Shown here in pieces: positions 31,602 through 42,139 of a DNA stretch of 64,000 nt. The notes beneath the pieces were generated by a model that was not told where the DNA came from, made no database searches, and saw nothing but the letters and a program-made list of their open reading frames with translations. Where the stretch lies: the NCBI GenBank assembly GCA_011947345.1, contig JAAVTG010000388.1, positions 1 through 64,000 of the forward strand, written 5' to 3'. This DNA comes from Phytophthora quininea (lineage: Eukaryota; Oomycota; Peronosporomycetes; Peronosporales; Peronosporaceae). Positions within the stretch are counted from its first letter, which is position 1. Each line of letters starts with the position of its first letter. A program made the translations under genes and the position numbers.

Positions 31602-33246
31602 AAGGCTTTTGACCCCGTAAGAATAGCATCTTGTCGATTGAATCAAGCTGACGCTAACAGTTTAACCAAGCAAATAGAAAACAAGGAGCTGCGACGGCGT
31701 TTACGTTGCTTTATTCGCTTCATCAACATTGATCTCGTCCACATGTACTTCATCGGTTCCCGGATAAGCGTCTGGAACCAAGAACCCATCGTGCTCAACC
31801 ATAAACTTGACGCGAAAAGCACTTTCCAAATCACATAATAAAAATATTTACGGGCTGTTCAGGTAGACAACAACAACTAAGACAAAAGTCAAAACTGCTT
31901 GAACCTAAAGGATACACAAGCGTTAAAGTAACTATTCACTGTTGCTTTTGTCGTCCACAACCCCTACTGCTAGCAAATATGAAGTCTGTGGTGATACTTG
32001 TATTCGGCGCTTCTTTAATCTACAGACCCGCCATTGATCTGACAGATAAATTACTGCCGCTCAGTGTTTTTGGTACAACTTGCGTAGTTTGACTCATAGT
32101 TTCTGTTTGCTGTCAGAATTGGTAGAAGTCATCTCGGTGATCCTTCCATTGGACCGATTCGGTATCAGAATCGCTGCAGTCAATACCTTTAATATCGAGT
32201 CTGGATTCCACGTTTGCATAGATAATTGTTTGTTCGGCTCCTATCAGCATGGCAGTACATGAAGTCCAAATAACCAGTTAATTTTTTTCAATCTCATCAG
32301 AACGGTTGTTCCCATGGTATGCAATGCGCCTGAAATTCTGGGCTTGAATTATTGTCGTGGTATGGCCAAATGAGAACGTAACAACAGTAGTTGTTAATCT
32401 GTAGCTGGCCGCAAGGCTACTTCGCCATGTTGAAAGTAAAGATTGGCATAGGTACGCGAAGCTAACAAGCTGACTAGCCCTCTGCCTGCAAAATCTTGCG
32501 TTATGGTTTTGACCAGAGAGGTATTCGGGCGAGTATTTCCATCCCACAGATTGTTGGTGTCAATGCGCGCTCTGCCTTCCCATTGTTTTTCTTGTGTCTA
32601 TCCCTGTGCTGAACGTAGTTGAAGACGACTGTGGGAGATACATAAAACAAATATATTTTAACTGGGGATTCAGCCTCGAGTTTATTGAAGATAATCGTGG
32701 TGACTTCATCAGAAAATGAAAAGTTTCCGGTAAACGAAGGGTTGAAGGATACAAGTTTTTCGGGTTGGATCGGAAAGAAGGCCACGCTCTCCCCACAGAT
32801 GGGAATATGATCACACCTCACTGTTCGATTTCACGGCTAAATATTGCGCCAAATGACAGAGACCTACGGCCGCAGCAATTTTCACAACTGTGATTCAACG
32901 AGGAAATTGCACGCGATCACAATCAACGTTTTCTTATCTTTTCATATTTCTTCCTTGTCGATACTAAAGACTTTTGTCGACAAGGCTTGGATACCCACGG
33001 TAATCACATAAAAACATCATATTAGCTGAACGATTAGGGACATATAAATTTTTATTACCAAAGACGAGCGTTACTTTAAACCGGGTCGTCCGCGGCCAAG
33101 TTTCTCCATTGTTTAGCTAAATATTCGTATATATGTATATGTTACCCTGTGTAGCGATTCCCGAAGACATTTTTTTATCTAGTAATCATTCTAGAGACAA
33201 CAGTTTCCCCTCAAAAATACCCATAAGCGAGAACAAGTCCACCAAA
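31602..33246. other. 1.6-kb AT-richer stretch without a supported gene
   Basis: A 37-codon frame at 31980 starts with a hydrophobic segment (MKSVVILVFGASLIY) but has no family match or clear promoter. ORFs of 60-106 aa on both strands have no features. Confidence 0.4.
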
Positions 33247-33333
33247 ATGAAGTTCATTAAGACTGTCGTGGCTGCACTCAAGTTAACGGTGCCTCTGGTC
33301 ATCATAAAGAAATGTAGGGAGTTTGACGTTTGA
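33247..33333 (+). CDS. 28-aa ORF with signal-peptide-like start
   Basis: MKFIKTVVAALKLTVPLVII, then KKCREFDV and stop. It resembles only the N-terminus of secreted proteins such as 28898-29050. Probably a truncated gene. Confidence 0.25.
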   Translation: MKFIKTVVAALKLTVPLVIIKKCREFDV

Positions 33334-33669
33334 CCACAACGTGAGCTCCGGCCTTCACTTTTATCTCTTTGACTTGGTTGTGCGACCAGTAAGTTCGACG
33401 CATTTTTTTAGCTACAGACGATGACGAATGCTGGCAGTTTTCGCGGCATCAAAGTCAATTGTTTTTTTTCCTTTCTTAATTTTGTTATCGTTTTGACAGT
33501 GTCGACGAAATGCCAGCGATTGAAGGAACTTTATCAACAGACGCCGCTATGGAGAATTGATAGTTCTTTTCAATCTGCTGCCGTTGGTGGTCACTATCTC
33601 GAAAAATGCCACTGTATCCTACGAAGCATGCGATGGAAACAATTCAAAGAAGCCCATACAGCGTAGAGA

Positions 33670-33890
33670 TCACTGCGTTTTCTTGTGGGCGAGTTTGAAC
33701 TCTCGATCGAAGGCCTTCACCTTAGAATCCTTCTGGTCGTAAAACTTGTTGCCCTTCGCATCGATGAACGAAGGCTTGACGCCCATCATGGCGAGGATTG
33801 AGTCTTAACTTTCACCATTCTTGATCGAGACGAACATATCGCATCATGTTAAGAAGGCTGTGGGTCGTCAGGTAAATTGGAGAATGCGGT
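33670..33890 (-). pseudogene. RxLR effector paralog, internally deleted
   Basis: The minus strand carries the promoter word GCATTCTCCAATTTACC, a matching leader and an ATG, and then jumps straight to the C-terminal part of the effector (SIKNGES, a stop, then KPSFIDAKGNKFYDQKDSKV and a final KKTQ). Aligned to 29782-30204, the signal peptide, RxLR-EER and Lys-rich region are deleted, and one nonsense codon follows GES. Cannot make a working effector. Confidence 0.7.
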
Positions 33891-34225
33891 GAAGCCAAGT
33901 CCAAGTTGACTGGAATGCTCACGCACCTAACAGGATGTGCCGTAGGAGATACTTACCCTAGAGAACTCGATCTTGTAGATCTTACAGAGCCATAATTGTT
34001 TCTCCTGCACAGGAACTCGCTGGACAATCAGATTTTCCAAGCGTTATCGTTTAGTTTCGTGTAGCGGAAAGAAACGTGCCAGCATCAACACCGTTAACGT
34101 GTTATTCTACTAGGTTGTGCCTCTTAATTGTTAAATCTGGAGTGAGATTAATGTCAAGATGAACGTTGTGATCGAGGTATGTGTGAAGTGGCAGATCACC
34201 GAGCTCTTCTCGCTATCGTGGCAGC

Positions 34226-34345
34226 TTAGTTTCTGGGAATAGCGCGGTTGTACTGGCCTGGGTTTTCTCCATACGGGTTCTCAACTTGAGCCACACTGAG
34301 TTAGGCGATAATGGCAATCGCGACGACCGCGGACATCTTGAACAT
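34226..34345 (-). pseudogene. small secreted-peptide gene with a stop in the signal peptide
   Basis: From the ATG at 34345: MFKMSAVVAIAIIA, a TAA, then LSVAQVENPYGENPGQYNRA and a short tail to a stop at 34226. The core ENPGQYNR is identical to the 31464 gene. A nonsense codon in the hydrophobic core is the only visible defect. Confidence 0.7.
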
Positions 34346-34720
34346 TTTGCAGTGCTTCGTGAGGGTGCCGGCGCGTATTGCGGGATGAAAAAAGTAGACT
34401 GGTTGCTTGGACATGTATACGTTTGTCCCTCGACTCGAGACCCATCCGAGCAAAGCCAGCTTGTGATTATTGCACGAGACGTGAGCGTGTGTTAGCTGCG
34501 ACGTCTGGAGTAACCCAGGTGGGAACGACGCTGCGGTTGATGAGCAATTTGATCCTCGGCCGTGTTCAACTTAACTACGAGTGGGTTATTTGCTATATCT
34601 TACGATGAGTTGCTGCGACAGCAAAATTATGATACAGCCGGAACCGCTCCAGCTCCTCTCTCTCCCTCTTCAATTCGCCTCAAAACTCATCTGTCTCCGC
34701 CAGAAAACTCGAGCTCCACC

Positions 34721-34879
34721 ATGCAGATCATTAAGGTCCTCGCTATCGCCGTCGTTGTCGTGCTGGGCATGACGGAAGTCGCCGCTACCAACAATAACCA
34801 AGGAACTTTCAATCGCAACCGTCCCAACCCGGCGCCTGTGACGCCGGCGCCAACCCCGGCCGGAACGGTGTGGCACTAG
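34721..34879 (+). CDS. small secreted peptide, 52 aa (type I)
   Basis: Signal peptide MQIIKVLAIAVVVVLGMTEV with cleavage expected after VAA or ATN. The mature part of about 28 residues is Asn/Pro-rich: TNNNQGTFNRNRPNP, then P-A-P-T-P-A-G-T-V-W-H. No cysteine, no RxLR. The leader CTGTCTCCGCCAGAAAACTC is shared with 51726-51884 and 61661-61819, which encode almost the same protein. In this copy one residue of the signal peptide differs (E instead of Q). Secreted; target unknown. Confidence 0.75.
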   Translation: MQIIKVLAIAVVVVLGMTEVAATNNNQGTFNRNRPNPAPVTPAPTPAGTVWH

Positions 34880-34989
34880 ATATCGCTAGTCTCGACCGTA
34901 CCGCGTACTCGCCGCAAGAAGTTGAAGAAGACTACCTATAGGCATCGCTTAACTCATCAAAACCTACCTCGGCTGTCCGCAACAGCAGA

Positions 34990-35730
34990 TCCAGGCCACA
35001 CTACAACAGATACCAGCCCTCCACACTACAACAGATACCAGCCCTCCACACTACAACAGATACCAGCCCTCCGCCAGTTTCTTGTTCCCGTTGTTCACGA
35101 TGAGACTATTCTTTGGAGACCTCATTGTCGGATCAAGGCTGTTCTTCCTCAAGTCATTAAAGCCTTCCATTCAACAGTGTGTGAGACGATCATGCGCTGC
35201 GATAGAAACAGTAGAGCACTGTTTCTTCTCGTGCCCAGCTCTGACGCAAATGTGTTTGGTCCCATTGTGGCCCCCATGGCATAAGGCTTTCGCGACAGAG
35301 TTGGATTGGCGATTGCTAATTTTTCCTAAACCACGAGACCTGAATAGGGAGTGGAGGCAGAACCAAAAGGTGGTCCTGCTACTGTGGCGAGTCACACTGC
35401 GATCGCGTTCCATGCTACGTGGAGGTTGAGAAACGTCATACTGGTACTATTCCGTGAAACTAGAGCAGAAGTACCAAGCGTCCAAAATGTGACGTCCTCT
35501 TTTCGACGACACTGTCTGTTCATCCATCGCCATTCAGCGGAGCTTGGGATTGACGACAAAATTGTAACCTCTGTTCTGGAGAAGTTAGGCTTCGACCCAC
35601 CTGCGCCGCGAAACACGCCACCAGCAAGTCACGTTTGGATTCCACGAGTCTAAGTAGAACGACCAAGTAGTATACGACTGTAGCTAGAAAAATGTTCATC
35701 CTACAAGTTAATCAACTTACATTTCTTCCT
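34990..35730 (+). mobile_element. LINE 3' fragment
   Basis: Frames 35082-35429 and 35351-35653 together show the zf-RVT pattern (C-x-A-A-I-E-T-V-E-H-C-F-F-S-C-P) and the downstream ATWRLRNVI...F motif, homologous to the insert at 28254. The 3' UTR word AAGTTAATCAACTT is also shared. Frameshifts occur between the pieces. Target duplication not identified. Confidence 0.7.
34996..35070 (+). repeat. tandem repeat, 3 x 25 bp
   Basis: Unit CCACACTACAACAGATACCA + GCCCT repeated three times without a mismatch, at the 5' edge of the LINE fragment. Confidence 0.9.
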
Positions 35731-36383
35731 CTCAGCAAAACCTTCCTTGTTTGCTGGACAGAATGCTTTATATCGGCAAACGCTTCGATTCCATCATTTT
35801 TTGGCGGCTGCTGATTATCCGTCTTCAATTTGTGGGCCACTCTGTTGTGAGAACCGATTCCTGATCGAAGAGGACAACGAAGGCATGTCGGCTGATGTCT
35901 CCGAGTTGGACGACGAGATGTTCTAGCCGATGATGCTGAAGAGAAGGCGACGGAGGTGGTGGTGACGACAGCCGATGCTTGTAGTTGCAAATGTGACAAC
36001 TCCGTGACACCGATTACTTCCGCCCGGGCGAGCTTCCTCTTGGATTACGCTTGCTAGGGTGTTGGCCGACTACAACTGCAAACTAGCAGCTCGCGGGATG
36101 ATTTCGGCAGAAGATTCGGATGAGCTCCGTCGCCAATACTTGGCTTCTGTCGGTGTGTGTGACCTTGCGCCACGATGTAAACCGAGATGTCGTACGGAAT
36201 CTATTGATTGCGTACGGGGATTCGCGTCGATCGCAGATCCCCAAGCATATAAACATCTTCTTTTCATGACTTTGAGCGGAGGCGAAGTCTCCGTGCTGCA
36301 TGCGAGTTTTCGCGACAACAGGCCTCAACGCTATCGAAACACGCTTGGATAATTCTGAGCCGAGGACTGCTCTTCTTGTTGTG
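35731..36383. other. unassigned stretch
   Basis: A 97-aa frame (36059-36352) and a minus-strand 95-aa frame have no domain I know. The segment may belong to an old transposon. Confidence 0.35.
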
Positions 36384-36400
36384 TCATTCTTCAATTTGCC
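36384..36400 (+). promoter_or_regulatory. INR-FPR core promoter of a small secreted-peptide gene
   Basis: TCATTCTTCAATTTGCC matches INR plus FPR exactly, 40 bp upstream of the ATG at 36440. Nearly the same sequence precedes the related gene at 55341. Confidence 0.75.
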
Positions 36401-36439
36401 TCCAAGCTCATCGGTCTCCAAGAACACTCCAGCTCCACC

Positions 36440-36595
36440 ATGCAGCTTGCCAAGGTCATCGCCATCGCCATCGTGGCAGTGCTGGGCATGACGAAAGTCG
36501 CCGCCACCAACGACAACCACGAAAGTGCCAACATCCGCAAGCTGGCGCCGGCGGCGACTCCGGCCGGAACGACGTGGTACATCCCCGGGATGTAG
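36440..36595 (+). CDS. small secreted peptide, 51 aa (type II)
   Basis: Signal peptide MQLAKVIAIAIVAVLGMTKV, then VAATNDNHESANIRKLAPA and a tail TPAGTTWYIPGM. The tail TPAGT-x-W is shared with type I peptides, while the YNR core is replaced by ANIRK. No cysteine. The leader CTCATCGGTCTCCAAGAACA is shared with 55341-55496. Confidence 0.75.
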   Translation: MQLAKVIAIAIVAVLGMTKVAATNDNHESANIRKLAPAATPAGTTWYIPGM

Positions 36596-37052
36596 CACCC
36601 CGTAGATTTCTCGGGCCCGAGGCTGCACTGCTTTGCGCTGCAAGATGAGCTACTAGTCATCGCACTAACAACAAAATACTACCTGCGTTGACCAGAAAAG
36701 AACGTCTGGATTGCTTGAGGTATTACATGCGGACTATTTGATGGCTGAACTGCACCCGCCATCCGATGGTTCTTTAACCGTTTCCAGCTTGCCTCCGCTA
36801 ATGTCTGTTGGAAATTGGATGCTTGGTGAATGGCCTCGGATTGAACGCGTGCCAGACGCGTTTCGGCCCCCGCCGGGGGCCTCGTCAGTGGCTTTACCAA
36901 TCTAGAAGTGAGCGCTAACCTGCCTGGGCGATCTACCCAACGTTTCCTACTTCAATCTTCCACAAAGTCCCTTCGCAGCCTCGACTCTGTCGTCGACTTG
37001 ATCCATATTCTAACAATGTCACGTCAATGATGCCGGAAAAACGTTATATGGG
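36596..37052. other. stretch between the peptide gene and the Mutator-like element
   Basis: No gene recognised. Confidence 0.4.
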
Positions 37053-40000
37053 TCACCGGCGGGTCTGGTCGCACTCAGGGTCTTGCTGTTTTCCGAGACC
37101 CAAACGTGACCATCAAAGTACACACTTGTTTTAGTGATCACATACAGACCCTACAAAATTGTTCAAAAACCTCCATTTTTGGATGAATGAAAAAGTTGTA
37201 TATATTAAAGAATGAAGGTTTAACTACCCTGCTTTATCAAGTTTGGAGTCGAGCATGTCTTGTAGTTCTTGTTGTCAATCGCCGGTTGCTTGCAGCTGCT
37301 GAGCAGGTTTTAGCTCAAGGCCGAGAATTTCTCGTCGTGCGCCTTGTCAGTCTTTGAGGTCGCCGGATGGTTACTCTTTCAGTAGTTTGTCGGGCACGAG
37401 CTCTGTTTGCTGGTCTTACAGACGCAGCTCGCCCCGGTCTGCCTCTTGCCGATGGTCTCCCACGTGTCGCTTGAGCTCTTCGTCTTCGGGTTGGAACAAC
37501 GTCAACAGGTGCTGGTAATTGGATAGCACCGTGAGGTGGGGCTGTTGCTCTGCGGTTCGTGATATCAGTTAACAGCTGGACATAGCGTTGAGAGAGCATG
37601 TCGATAGTTCCGACGAAGGATGCGAGGTTGGGATGGGCTGACGTGATCGCCGAGTTCAGCTCCCTGTTGAACCGTTCCAAAGGATTGTTAGTCCTGCACA
37701 CAACCGAGAGGTCAATGCCGTGGATATTCCACACATCTGCTGGAAAGCGCACCAGCCATGTGCGGCGGAAATAGTTCCAAAACTGAGTCCATCATGTCGT
37801 GGAGTACGCGATCCCACGACTCGAGCACCGGAGGCGGATCTGTCGCTTAACATAGACCAGTCCGTGAGGGTCAATGTCACCCGGGGAATGACAGTCAGCA
37901 TGCCTAGCATTCCGACCTCCATGGCGATGCTTACTTCTGGAGCGGGTATGTGCAGTGCGATCATCCGGCGGCGGGTAGCTTGCTTAAAATGAAAATGGCA
38001 ACCCACCACGCGAGTATCTGGAAACACGATACCGACGGCATCGATCAGCGCTTGCTCAAAATCGACGACCACTTGTGCCGGGCGCAAGTTCTGACCGGTT
38101 GAATCGTTGACAAATCAGAGGAGCCTGGTGTAAATGTTGGCAGTTCGTCCGGTCGTTAGCGCGTAGAACACTAGAACGAACACGCGGCTTGCAGGATCAT
38201 TCACCATCACAATGACACATTGGTGGAAGTGATGAGGCACGCTTCTGAACGTGCCGTCAATGAAAAGTTGAAGTCCGGGATATCTGAGAATCTCCAGTAG
38301 TCTTGGGTGAGCCCATCCAATAAGTCTCTGAAGAGATCCGTTGTCGTAGAAGGTGTGCTGGAACTGAAAGAGTGTGAGTTGGGTTCCCGAGACCAGGCTG
38401 AGATTGGGCACTTCAACCACTCCGTGTATATTACCACCGAAATGTTGACGACGAACTCGATACATCCGCGCAATCACCTGATCACGCGTTAGTCCTTGGA
38501 TCACCACGTCATTGACCTGCTGGAAAAACTGCTGATTGATGGTATCCCAGATACGCTGCGCGGTTAAAGCCAAGTTTAAAGTTGCCAAGCGGTCAACTTC
38601 AGCCCCCATTCGCTCCGATACATTCACAAGTCGCCGCGGAATCTCGACGTCGGCTCGGCATGTATGCGGGGTGAAGTTGATGTACCGCTGCAGCCTCAAG
38701 TCGTAATCGACTTTTCCTCTGCATCCCGTTCATCGATACACACTGCAGCGATACGACCACTTCTTGGGTGATACGCGTGCGCGAGTGTACGTGTAACCAT
38801 CGACTTGGATCACGGTCGCGTGCACCGGGGTATCTTCATGCTCAGAACTGTCGCTGTCTTCAGACGAACTTGAATCGGAGCTGTCGCTTGCATCGGAGGT
38901 ACTTGTTGACTCGAGTCCGCCAGTACGAGTTCTGGCATCTTCCACCATCTCGTTGCCAGCGGTGTCGACACCAGAATCCCCTTCTATCACCGGAACAGGG
39001 CCAGTGACCTGATCTTCGTCTTCTTCAACTGGTGGATCACCGAAATCCCAGTCTTCGTCGTAGTTGTCGCCCTCGTCAGATGTTCCGTCGTGCACGAACA
39101 CCTCGGACATCGTAGAAACGTGAGCTGAAGTGAGCTGAAGTGAGTGGCTAGAAGGGCGTCGGATTGGACTTTTGGAAGTGAGGTTCGAGTTGGGGATTCC
39201 TAGGTTTTCTTATGGGATGACGCAAACTAACGGAAACCTTAAAATACGCTAGTGCAACTGTGCAAAATGAGAAATTGTCGTGCGTTCCTTGCATAACTCG
39301 CGTAGGTAAATCTAAATAAAACCTTTGGGACTTGCAGGTTTTGAAACCTAACAACCTCAGCATCAATTGGTAACATTTCTATACAAAAGGAATGCTTATG
39401 GCCGATGAAAAGATTTTCCCAGTTGACATTTTCAGAAATTCTTAAGCAAAAAGGCCAGAGTTTCAGGAATATGACGACTAGTTGGATAATAAGGAACGAT
39501 AATGTTTTTAGGGTCTCCCCGTTACATAGACCACCTCCCTATGCCTGGACATGAAATGGTTCTGAAATTATCAGACTCCAGTTTTCTGTCCGGTACACGA
39601 ATGTACACTGAGCATAGTAACGGTGATTTGAATATAACTAACATTGGGATATGGATCAGCTAGAGTAGGATGGTGATTACCGCTTTACCGGGCATCACAA
39701 AAGAGCTGGCTAAACTCTCCATCCCTCATCATCGCCTTTTCGCTGTCCGGGCTCCCGCCTTTCAAACCAAGTCAATAACTCAGAAGTAGCAAAATGACCT
39801 AGAAATGATCCTGTATTATGGTCATCCGTTTTGCTGCTATGAAAACACCAAAGCCGCTATGTTCTGTATTCCTAACAATCCCATACGTACGAATATGCCT
39901 ATCCCCTTTATGCTTGTGTCGGGTGAGACGCGCCAGAATTATCTGTTTGCATTGATATCAAAGGTGATAGGTTTACCATAACTCTTTAATTTACTTACTA

Positions 40001-40120
40001 TTTTATGATCCTACTTTGGGTCTCGCTATCCCTGAGTGATCCTTGAGAAAAACGCTGCTATTTTCTAAACGGCCTCGGATCAGGTCTCAAGACCCGAACC
40101 GCGACCGGACCCGCCGGTGA
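37053..40120 (-). mobile_element. Mutator-like (MULE) DNA transposon
   Basis: Ends are inverted copies of TCACCGGCGGGTCYGGTCGC (37053-37072 and, reverse-complemented, 40101-40120); weaker similarity continues inward. It encloses a MULE transposase. About 1 kb of non-coding DNA lies between the transposase start and the right end. I could not see a clean 8-11-bp target duplication, so the element is old or the ends lie slightly further out. Confidence 0.65.
37315..39110 (-). pseudogene. MULE transposase with FLYWCH-type N-terminus, broken
   Basis: Starts MSEVFVHDGTSDEGDNYDED with an acidic, Ser-rich leader. A FLYWCH-like DNA-binding module follows (W-x-Y-R-C ... C-R-G-K ... H-T-C), interrupted by a TGA near 38730. 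The MULE catalytic domain shows LFIDGTFRSVP (first D), VVVDFEQALIDAV (second D) and GCHFHFKQA, and NNPLERFNRELN may supply the E. The C-terminus is Arg-rich. At least two further frame changes lie near 38100 and 37750. Inactive as read. Confidence 0.75.
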
Positions 40121-40165
40121 TAAAAAAGAAGGTTACCATGAGTCACACTAAGTGCAAGTGCTATG

Positions 40166-40414
40166 GCCTCCTGGTGGTCCAGTGGGTTGTGTATACAACT
40201 CACGAAGTTCATCCCTCCGGTTGGGGGTTCGAGTCCCGGCGGGGCTGCCGGGTCGAGGGCCTACAGAATACATCCAGAAGAAAAGAAACGATTAACTTCG
40301 CATTCAAATATCCCACTCAAATTCAATCATCATTCAACAGATCAGATTTCAGAATAGCAAATACCCCCAACCATAAAAACAACCAGAAAACAAGTTAAGC
40401 AACTGAATCAACTA
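40166..40414 (+). mobile_element. tRNA-derived SINE with 19-bp target duplication
   Basis: The head has perfect RNA polymerase III promoter boxes: A box TGGTCCAGTGG (40175-40185) and B box GGTTCGAGTCC (40226-40236). The 249-bp body is flanked by ACTAAGTGCAAGTGCTATG at 40147-40165 and 40415-40433. A second copy lies at 56566-56824. The tail ends without poly(A). Mobilised in trans by a LINE (inferred). Confidence 0.9.
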
Positions 40415-40433
40415 ACTAAGTGCAAGTGCTATG

Positions 40434-40773
40434 TAAGATCGAACAGCAGCGTTTGCTGTTCGGAGCTTCGTGCAGCCATTTTATTCCGCCGGCCCGGGGA
40501 CCACGTAAAAACAAGCTGGTCTTCGATTTTGATGCGACAACGCGTGTACTTAGCACGAAACCCGACATCGACCTACATTTGTCCCGACGTCACACAGCAG
40601 CAAAACACACCAACAAAGGGAGTGGCATCTTTTTGGATGTTGATTTTGTCAAAGACAATTACGGTCAGGCTACTGTCGTTGTCGACGAGGCAGCTTCTCC
40701 GTTAGTCGAACCGCTTATCGTTGGTGCCGCGAAAACTAAAATCTGCAGGAGTCAGCAGGAAACCAACTTTACG
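40434..40773. other. unassigned stretch
   Basis: A 140-aa frame (40420-40842, + strand) begins in the SINE target duplication and overlaps the peptide gene on the other strand; no domain recognised. Confidence 0.35.
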
Positions 40774-40968
40774 TTAGGCGTGACGAGTGTACACTCCTCT
40801 GTTCTCGGGGATATGTTCTCGGTTCGGCTCCGGGAAATTTGAGTTGTTGGGCCTTGGGGTCCGAGGACGGCCGCGGTTGTAAACTCCCGAGTTCTCCGGG
40901 ATATACGCGCCGACTTGAGCGCTCAATACGACCACAACGGCGACGAGCAGAATTTGGGCGAGCTGCAT
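40774..40968 (-). CDS. small secreted peptide with two YNR-type cores (64 aa)
   Basis: Signal peptide MQLAQILLVAVVVVLSAQVG. The mature part is the longest of the family and holds two related cores: YIPENSGVYNRGRP (about residues 22-35) and, after a Pro/Asn spacer, HIPENRGVYTRH (about 52-63). No cysteine. Upstream on the minus strand TTCATTCCTCAGTTTCATTCG fits INR-FPR. The internal repeat suggests one precursor giving two peptides, or a two-site ligand (inference). Confidence 0.75.
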   Translation of the reverse strand: MQLAQILLVAVVVVLSAQVGAYIPENSGVYNRGRPRTPRPNNSNFPEPNREHIPENRGVYTRHA

Positions 40969-41639
40969 CTTGGATCACGCTTGCTTGTGGTGTCGACGGA
41001 CCGCGAATGAAACTGAGGAATGAACAAAGTGCTCGTGGGCTGGTTTCGGCAGGATGAACTTCGAACGAGTCCACTTTCCTTCTATGAAGGAGTCGACACG
41101 AGATAGCATGCACTTTGTTCAGGCACACGTGACTACTAATGTACACGTTTGTAATCACAACTGTCACCAAGATTTGCGAACAGCATCTTCGGCACCGGGA
41201 GTAAGCACGCCGGCGTGACTAATACAAAATCTCCTTGATTCACAGCATCGGCAAAGTCCTGTCGGTGCTCTGTGGATGTCGTACTGAATGATTGATTGCG
41301 TACCAGCGGGCAACTAGTCAATTCGCTGTCGTGTCACGTGGTGGCAGCGTTAGCCGATCCTGGCATAGGTATCCGAGTTTGCGTGGTGTGTCATACTGAC
41401 GCAAACTTTGACGCAGCTATGGCAGCAAATTCTCGTGTTTGAGAGATCCAGATTGCGGGCAGATCGAGGTGAGACTTGACAAGGAACGTCTTCCGGACTC
41501 ATCCAAATACGCCTCCAAGCACCATCCAAGCAAAGCCAGCGCTCCATCACCACGCAACTTAGTGTTCAAGTCAATGTCATGAGGAACAGTGCTCTTCCCT
41601 AAAAGATTTTGAAATGCTGGACCTATTGAACGTGACAGG
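40969..41639. other. intergenic stretch between divergent secreted-protein genes
   Basis: Holds the upstream regions of the 40774-40968 (minus) and 41688 (plus) genes; no other gene seen. Confidence 0.4.
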
Positions 41640-41656
41640 TCATTCCAATTTTTGCC
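41640..41656 (+). promoter_or_regulatory. INR-FPR core promoter of the 41688 effector-like gene
   Basis: TCATTCCAATTTTTGCC, an INR fused to an FPR-type CAATTTTTGCC, 32 bp before the ATG. Confidence 0.6.
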
Positions 41657-41687
41657 TTCCACCCACCCAACACCTTCAATTCTTACC

Positions 41688-42139
41688 ATGCGCCTTTGCC
41701 ACCTTGTTCTGGCTGCTGTCATCGCTGTGCTTTCCGGTTCCGATGCGACGTCGACCAAGAACGTTGGTCAGGCTATCCTGTCGAATGAGGACCTCACCCC
41801 AGCTACTTACGTACGAACGTCAAGTGACGAGATCGACCACGCTGAAGATGAAGAGACAGGTTTTAACAACCAGGCATTTCGTAGCGCCAAAGTCCGTCTG
41901 AAGAGCAAGATGCTGACAGCCGACCCGAAAATCAAGAAGCAGTTTGACACCTTCAAGCTGTGGTACAAGAAAGGAAACACCCCGACGATGCCTGGGACGG
42001 ATTGAAGCTCGAGTCGCTCACGCGCCAGTACTTCAAGGAGTCGGGTAACATTGACAAGCTGAAGGTGGACCCAGACTACCAGCGGTACCTTTTGGACGGG
42101 AAGTTCTACAGGATCGTAACTAACAAAGGAGTTGATTAA
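41688..42139 (+). pseudogene. secreted effector-like protein, frameshifted near 41980
   Basis: ATG at 41688; signal peptide MRLCHLVLAAVIAVLSGSDA. No canonical RxLR, but an acidic patch near residues 45-55 and a C-terminal helical region around QFDTFKLWYKKG resemble the end of a W-type effector module. The first frame ends at 42005 after 105 codons. Directly downstream the next frame is open to a TAA at 42137-42139 and continues the effector-like pattern, so one small indel near 41980 probably truncated it. A 105-aa product could still be made. Confidence 0.6.

Noticed and set aside
40166..40240. tRNA gene
   Set aside because: A and B boxes are perfect but no acceptor-stem pairing is seen, and the unit continues 170 bp with a matching copy at 56566; it is a SINE head.
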